A DNA stretch of 8,314 bases from JAKAGE01 sp964416665 (GTDB lineage Bacteria; Patescibacteriota; Minisyncoccia; UBA6257; 2-01-FULL-56-20): NCBI GenBank assembly GCA_964416665.1, contig CAYQFA010000032.1, forward strand, positions 1 to 8,314. The letters are read 5' to 3'. Below the pieces are notes generated by a model. It was given only the letters and a program-made list of their open reading frames with translations, ran no database searches and was not told the DNA's origin. Within the stretch, counting starts at the first letter, position 1. Every line of letters begins with the position of its first letter. This document shows positions 4,397 through 8,314 of the stretch, piece after piece. The translations under genes were made by a program, and so were the position numbers.

Positions 4397-6859
4397 ATGA
4401 TTGATGTCAAGAAGTTCATCTCCGGTTTCTTGATCCTCGCTATCGCTGCGGTCCTTTCCGGTCTTGTCCTCTCTTATGTGGGGGGGTCAACGTCGGTGGC
4501 CAAGGTGCCCGCTGGCCCGCAGATCGTCGGTATCGGATCGACAAGCTCGGCGACGCTGGCAGACGGCAACTTTGCCGACGATGGCAACGCGCCAGTTTCG
4601 ATAGCGACACTTCAGGCTGAGCTGGACACGAGCTCCACGGAAGCCGAAGCGAACGACCCAAACAACCTTACCGCCACCCTCGCCAACTCCCTTCTGAGCG
4701 GCTTTGTTGCGGCAAACCCGGACGGTATCCAAACTGACGCCAATGGCCAAGACAATGTGACCCTGCCGGACTCTCAGTCGCTCTCGGCGGACATCGCAAG
4801 CGATCCCGCACTCCAAAACTTCAAAGCCCCAGACTGGGATACCGAGTGGGGGAATGAAGAATTGTTGATAACCAGTAATAATTCCACAACGAGCGTTAAA
4901 AAATATCTCAATGCGTCCCAGGCCATCTATCAAAAATATATCGGCAATACCGACATCGGGAGCCTTCTGGGCGACGAAGACCCCAGCGATGCGGCGATTA
5001 TCAGCAACGACGCCGAAAAAGTGATAAAAGCCACAGAGGCGATACCGGTGCCTTCCTCTCTCGCAAAATTCGAGGCGCGGCTTATCGCGCTTCTTGTTTA
5101 TGAAAAAAATTACGCTCTGCTTATCCAAAACGAAAGCAATGACCCTATAAAAATGACCCTTACACTTCAGGCTGAACAGCCGAAGTACGATCTCGCTATA
5201 AACAATTTTGAAGATGAATGGCAAAATGCCGCGGGTGGGCAACCATTTCCCACGAGTGTCAGCGCCAGCCCCAACAGCGACTCACTTCAATCAGATCCCC
5301 AAATAAGCCAACTCCTTTCTTTTGTAAATAATTTATTTGGAGTGCAGACCGCTTATGCGCAACCAGCAACCGCCGAGAATCAGGTGATACAGAGTGTTTT
5401 TGAGGATACCTCAGCTATCGCTAATTATAGTAGCGCTGCCTCGCTCTTCAGCACCACCGCAACAACACACGTAGTGCTAGCACCTGCGCAAGTTTCCAGC
5501 GCTGCCTCAAATGCATCTATTTTCACCGCAGCCAATGGCCAATTGGCGGTAAGTTGGACAGCGCTAGGGAAAACAATCGAGAAGGAATTGGAAGATGTCG
5601 CACTCCAGATAACCATCAACACATTGACGACCCTCATGCAGCGCAAGGTGTTAACGTGGATCCAGGGCAGTGGAGCCCCGCGGTTCGTCCAAGACTGGGG
5701 GACCGAACTTGTAAATTCCTTTACCACCGCGGCGACGAACAAATTAAATAGCTATATGCAATGTATTCCATCCTATCAAGCACCAACAATGAAATTGTTG
5801 CTCACAACACCAACCACGGCCAACAATAATGCTTGCGGTGCGATGTTCAACGCGCAACTTACTAACAATCTCCAAAACCTCGCCAACCACTTTACCAACT
5901 TTACTAGCTATCTTAGTCTTTTCCAGCCGGGCGGAAATACATGGGGGCTCGTTATGCAGGTCCAGGATCAGGTATCGGCGGCTGGAGCTACAAGCCAAAA
6001 GGCGAATACCAGCCAGAACACTGCGTCACAAGGGTGGAAAGGCAGCGGCGTTTGTAGCGATGGCAGTAATCCCAGTGGAACGCAAACGGTGTGCGTGACC
6101 GCAAGTGGAAGTGCTTACCCTTCCAGCGGGGGTAAGTGCGACTTGAAGAGCGACACACCGACTCAATATTTCAATAATGGCAAGTGTGCCAACGGCGCCA
6201 ATCCTCAAACAACAAGCCCCGGTGCGGTGACCGGGCAATCATTCTCTGCAGCGATCAAGAGTGGAACGGCCAACATCACGAGCGCAAAGAACATCGCGGG
6301 CATTCTGAATGCGCTTATGAGCTCATTACTTAATACATTAGCCCAAGCCGCCATAAAATTCTCGAGCACCGAACTGAACAGCGCGCTTAACAGCACGAGT
6401 GGCGGGGTTTCGGATTCGGGTCTCATGGGAATAAGTCCTACCACCATCGTCGCCGCGTCATCCACACAAAGTGGCGCGCAATGTATCCCTGCCACACAAA
6501 CGGCCTCTTTGGTAAGTAACACACTCTCTGCCGGAAGCGGATCATCGACCGCTGCATCCACCGTAAGCGGAATACTGAACAGCTCTCCATCGCAAGCCAG
6601 CGCGAGCTTCTCCGCCGCCGGAGGAGCCATTGACGAAACATGCGCATCGGGCGGCGCTTGCCCGTCAACGGAAAACAGTGACGGGTCGCCGATCTACAGC
6701 TGGATAGCGCCAGGATCCCTCCAGAACGCGAGCGGAACCGGCACCTCGTTCTTCGCAACTTATAACACAGCCGGAGTCTATCTCGTGACCGTAACCGCCT
6801 CCACGGACAACAGCACTTCGACGTGCGAGGTCGATGTACAACCAGCCCTAAACGGATGA
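4397..6859 (+). CDS. Large membrane-anchored extracytoplasmic protein with PKD-like C-terminus, type IV secretion-associated (inferred)
   Basis: This 820-residue protein has one N-terminal membrane segment (about 7-28) after two lysines. There is no lipobox or clear cleavage site, so it is probably a signal anchor with the rest outside. Residues 35-150 are low complexity (Ser/Ala/Asn/Asp). About 160-290 is a helical domain containing VPSSLAKFEARLIALL and a later NDP. Residues 305-323 look like a degenerate signal-peptide end (LFGVQTAYAQPA). About 380-510 is helical with VLTWIQGSGAPRFVQDW (W421). A cysteine-bearing Gly/Ser region (553-597) is followed by TTSPG and a helical segment (605-650). 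About 760-818 is a PKD/Ig-like module ending ATYNTAGVYLVTVTAS. All ten cysteines lie at 456 or later. The middle and C-terminal patterns match what I recall of proteins next to VirB6-like genes in Parcubacteria. Its stop overlaps the next start (ATGA), and it occupies the VirB5/TrbJ position. Function is not established; a pilus, adhesin or channel component is inferred. Confidence 0.85.
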   Translation: MIDVKKFISGFLILAIAAVLSGLVLSYVGGSTSVAKVPAGPQIVGIGSTSSATLADGNFADDGNAPVSIATLQAELDTSSTEAEANDPNNLTATLANSLLSGFVAANPDGIQTDANGQDNVTLPDSQSLSADIASDPALQNFKAPDWDTEWGNEELLITSNNSTTSVKKYLNASQAIYQKYIGNTDIGSLLGDEDPSDAAIISNDAEKVIKATEAIPVPSSLAKFEARLIALLVYEKNYALLIQNESNDPIKMTLTLQAEQPKYDLAINNFEDEWQNAAGGQPFPTSVSASPNSDSLQSDPQISQLLSFVNNLFGVQTAYAQPATAENQVIQSVFEDTSAIANYSSAASLFSTTATTHVVLAPAQVSSAASNASIFTAANGQLAVSWTALGKTIEKELEDVALQITINTLTTLMQRKVLTWIQGSGAPRFVQDWGTELVNSFTTAATNKLNSYMQCIPSYQAPTMKLLLTTPTTANNNACGAMFNAQLTNNLQNLANHFTNFTSYLSLFQPGGNTWGLVMQVQDQVSAAGATSQKANTSQNTASQGWKGSGVCSDGSNPSGTQTVCVTASGSAYPSSGGKCDLKSDTPTQYFNNGKCANGANPQTTSPGAVTGQSFSAAIKSGTANITSAKNIAGILNALMSSLLNTLAQAAIKFSSTELNSALNSTSGGVSDSGLMGISPTTIVAASSTQSGAQCIPATQTASLVSNTLSAGSGSSTAASTVSGILNSSPSQASASFSAAGGAIDETCASGGACPSTENSDGSPIYSWIAPGSLQNASGTGTSFFATYNTAGVYLVTVTASTDNSTSTCEVDVQPALNG
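4480..4486 (+). repeat. G7 homopolymer tract in the surface-protein gene
   Basis: Seven consecutive G encode V28-G29-G30 immediately after the membrane segment. A one-base slip would shift the frame near the N-terminus and abolish the extracytoplasmic part. See also the G8 tract in the next gene. Confidence 0.9.
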
Positions 6860-8314
6860 AGTCAACCCCAAAAAGGTTCGGTAAAAAAATACTCTTCCCG
6901 GGAATCGCCGGTGCGTTCTTGCTGTTTTTGATGTCGTCGTCGCATGCGCAAGCGGCGGGGGGGGTTGCCGGCACCATCATTTCTGCAATAGGAAGTGCCG
7001 TTATTGGAAATGTTTGTTACGCCATCGGCTATATCATCGCTGCGGTCTTTGGTATCTTTATTGCCATCGATGCGTGGTTCATTGGAATTGCTCTCAATAT
7101 CAATGCCAATGCTCTTCAGTCGACTATTGTCCAAAACGGCTTTTCAATATCGCTTTCCATTGCGAACCTTGCGTTCGTTCTTGGCATCATCGTCATCGCG
7201 ATCGCAACCATACTCAGAAGGGAATCCTATGGGATAAAACAACTCCTCTGGAAATTGGTCGTGATGGCGGTATTGGTCAATTTCGGGCTTGTTATCATGG
7301 CGCCGATTTTCGGCCTGGCGAATGACTTCACTCAATATTTCGTGAACTGCATCAGTCCAACCAGCGGCGGATGTTCTAGTAGTGGCTCGGGGTTGACGAG
7401 CTATAATAATTTCGCCACCACTTTCACGGCTGCGTTCAATCCCCAAAACTCCTTTACTTCCCTTAATAACAGTTCAGCAAACGCACCGACCAATACTTAT
7501 AACGGCGCATTTGGAATTGGCGCAAGTGTGGCGTCTTTGGTAATACCAATATTCGGTATTTTCTTCCTCGTGATAAACATCGTTTTGATCCATTTCGTAT
7601 TGATATCTTTTATCATCTTGCTGCTTATCCGCTATCTCTATATCAGTATTCTCGCCATTCTTCTGCCGTTTGCATGGGCTTCGTGGGTGTTCCCGTCTTT
7701 TAGCAGCCACTTTGAGGCATGGTGGAAAAAATTCCTTCAGTGGACGTTCTTTTCTCCTGTTGTTATGTTCTTCATTTATTTGGCCCTCCAATCAATGGCC
7801 ACCAATGGAACCAACGCTAGCCTTGTGAATACCTACACCACAGGGGATGGGGCTGTCATATGGGGTCCAATTTCATCTTTCCTCAGTGGCGCTTTCAGCG
7901 CTGTTGTCCTGAGTTTTCTCCAAGAAGTCATCCTTGTTGGACTTATCATCGGCGGATTCATCGCCGCCGGCGCAATGGGCATCAAATTCGCCGATACGGC
8001 AGTAAAAACGGCAAAAGGTGCCGCCACGGGTGCCGCAAAGTGGGGAGCGAAACGCACAGCGCAGGGTAGCTTTAGAGCAATGTCGCGGATGGTAAGACCA
8101 AGAGACAAGGTCTCGGACGATGGAGGTCTCGATAATGACATCACTCGAATGAATCGGCTGCGAGGAAGATTGGCCAATAGACTTCAGGGGGCTTCTGAGA
8201 GCAAAGAATTGGAAACAAAAGGCTTGATGAGTTCTATGTACAATGGAGCTAAGAGCGGGTCTGGTCTTTTTGGAAAGGGTCACGGAGGTGGGCACGGCGA
8301 TGACGACCATGGCG
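6856..8314 (+). CDS. VirB6/TrbL-like polytopic membrane protein, 5' part (3' end outside window)
   Basis: The frame is open from the ATG at 6856 to the window end: 486 codons plus one base, no stop. The ATG overlaps the preceding TGA (ATGA), indicating translational coupling. Residues 1-33 form a signal peptide: basic RFGKK, a hydrophobic core (12-26), and an AQA site at 31-33. Hydrophobic segments follow at about 40-80 (one or two helices), 96-117, 126-151, 221-242, 243-258, 262-280, 296-314 and 346-377. A Ser/Asn-rich loop (155-217) carries C165 and C173. The tail from 378 is soluble and basic (KTAKGAATGAAKWGAKRTAQ), becoming His/Gly/Asp-rich at 474-486. This arrangement of many helices, a hydrophilic loop between helix clusters and a cytoplasmic tail resembles VirB6/TrbL, the inner-membrane channel subunit of type IV secretion systems. 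I identify it by topology and neighbour, not by a diagnostic motif. It is a real gene: hydrophobic periodicity is continuous across the frame, which opposite-strand frames lack. Confidence 0.88.
   Translation, partial: MKSTPKRFGKKILFPGIAGAFLLFLMSSSHAQAAGGVAGTIISAIGSAVIGNVCYAIGYIIAAVFGIFIAIDAWFIGIALNINANALQSTIVQNGFSISLSIANLAFVLGIIVIAIATILRRESYGIKQLLWKLVVMAVLVNFGLVIMAPIFGLANDFTQYFVNCISPTSGGCSSSGSGLTSYNNFATTFTAAFNPQNSFTSLNNSSANAPTNTYNGAFGIGASVASLVIPIFGIFFLVINIVLIHFVLISFIILLLIRYLYISILAILLPFAWASWVFPSFSSHFEAWWKKFLQWTFFSPVVMFFIYLALQSMATNGTNASLVNTYTTGDGAVIWGPISSFLSGAFSAVVLSFLQEVILVGLIIGGFIAAGAMGIKFADTAVKTAKGAATGAAKWGAKRTAQGSFRAMSRMVRPRDKVSDDGGLDNDITRMNRLRGRLANRLQGASESKELETKGLMSSMYNGAKSGSGLFGKGHGGGHGDDDHG
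6957..6964 (+). repeat. G8 homopolymer tract in the VirB6-like gene
   Basis: Eight consecutive G span codons 34-37, directly after the predicted signal-peptidase site. A single-base slip would truncate the membrane protein. Such tracts are also common places for sequencing or assembly indels, but the frame is intact here. Confidence 0.92.

Noticed and set aside
4487..5242. 251-codon open frame on the minus strand within the surface-protein gene
   Set aside because: The plus-strand frame has an anchor, domains and a promoter. The antisense translation has no recognisable domain, and its openness follows from the low-complexity composition of the real gene.
6856..6859. UGA as a sense codon (Gracilibacteria/SR1-type code)
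   Set aside because: TGA ends the 820-residue gene exactly at an ATGA overlap with the next gene's signal peptide, and no in-frame TGA interrupts any recognised gene.
6438..7446. Minus-strand and shifted frames over the end of the surface-protein gene and the start of the VirB6-like gene
   Set aside because: Translations are Arg-, Asn- or Asp-rich with no hydrophobic periodicity or domains, while the plus-strand frames carry a PKD-like fold, a signal peptide and membrane helices.
7473..8310. Minus-strand frames (105, 114 and 145 codons) in the last 800 bases
   Set aside because: They lie opposite the continuous membrane-protein frame, and low-complexity or shadow composition explains them.
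1..8314. CRISPR array, tRNA, rRNA, insertion sequence or attachment site
   Set aside because: No spaced direct repeats, cloverleaf-like elements, transposase motifs or terminal inverted repeats were seen on either strand by eye.

Overview
The window looks like a chromosomal segment from a Patescibacteria (CPR) bacterium, most likely a Parcubacteria-type lineage with about 50% GC. The grounds are gene content and protein style: a ComM-type ATPase, a compact UvrD/PcrA-like helicase with an atypical 2B region, KsgA, and a long Ser/Asn/Thr-rich surface protein coupled to a polytopic VirB6/TrbL-like membrane protein. The surface/membrane pair resembles protein families I recall from many Parcubacteria genomes. 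This placement is inference from memory, not a database result. TAA, TAG and TGA all end genes here, so the UGA=glycine code of some CPR lineages does not apply.

Layout: (1) bases 1-856, + strand, the 3' part of a comM/yifB-type gene, entered at its Walker A motif. (2) 892-1563, - strand, a membrane-anchored protein with two LysM domains and no enzymatic domain, convergent with comM. (3) 1593-3548, + strand, a superfamily 1 DNA helicase, divergent from the LysM gene across a very short gap that may hold overlapping promoters. (4) 3570-4355, + strand, the 16S rRNA dimethyladenosine transferase KsgA. (5) 4397-6859, + strand, an 820-residue secreted, membrane-anchored protein with a PKD-like C-terminal end. 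(6) 6856 to the window end, + strand, a multi-spanning membrane protein with a signal peptide, overlapping the previous gene by ATGA and running off the window.

The first four genes are housekeeping or envelope functions: DNA uptake and recombination, cell-wall binding, DNA unwinding and ribosome maturation. The last two form a translationally coupled unit that looks like the membrane part of a type IV secretion-like machine with a large extracytoplasmic partner, in the order known for VirB5-VirB6 and TrbJ-TrbL. This pair is the most interesting part of the window. Its partners (for example a VirB4-type ATPase) would be expected just beyond base 8314.

No start codon here has a well-placed Shine-Dalgarno sequence. 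Three + strand genes instead have a TATA-type hexamer 4-8 bases before the ATG, which suggests leaderless or near-leaderless transcripts. No tRNA, rRNA, CRISPR array, insertion sequence or stretch over 300 bases without a gene was found.
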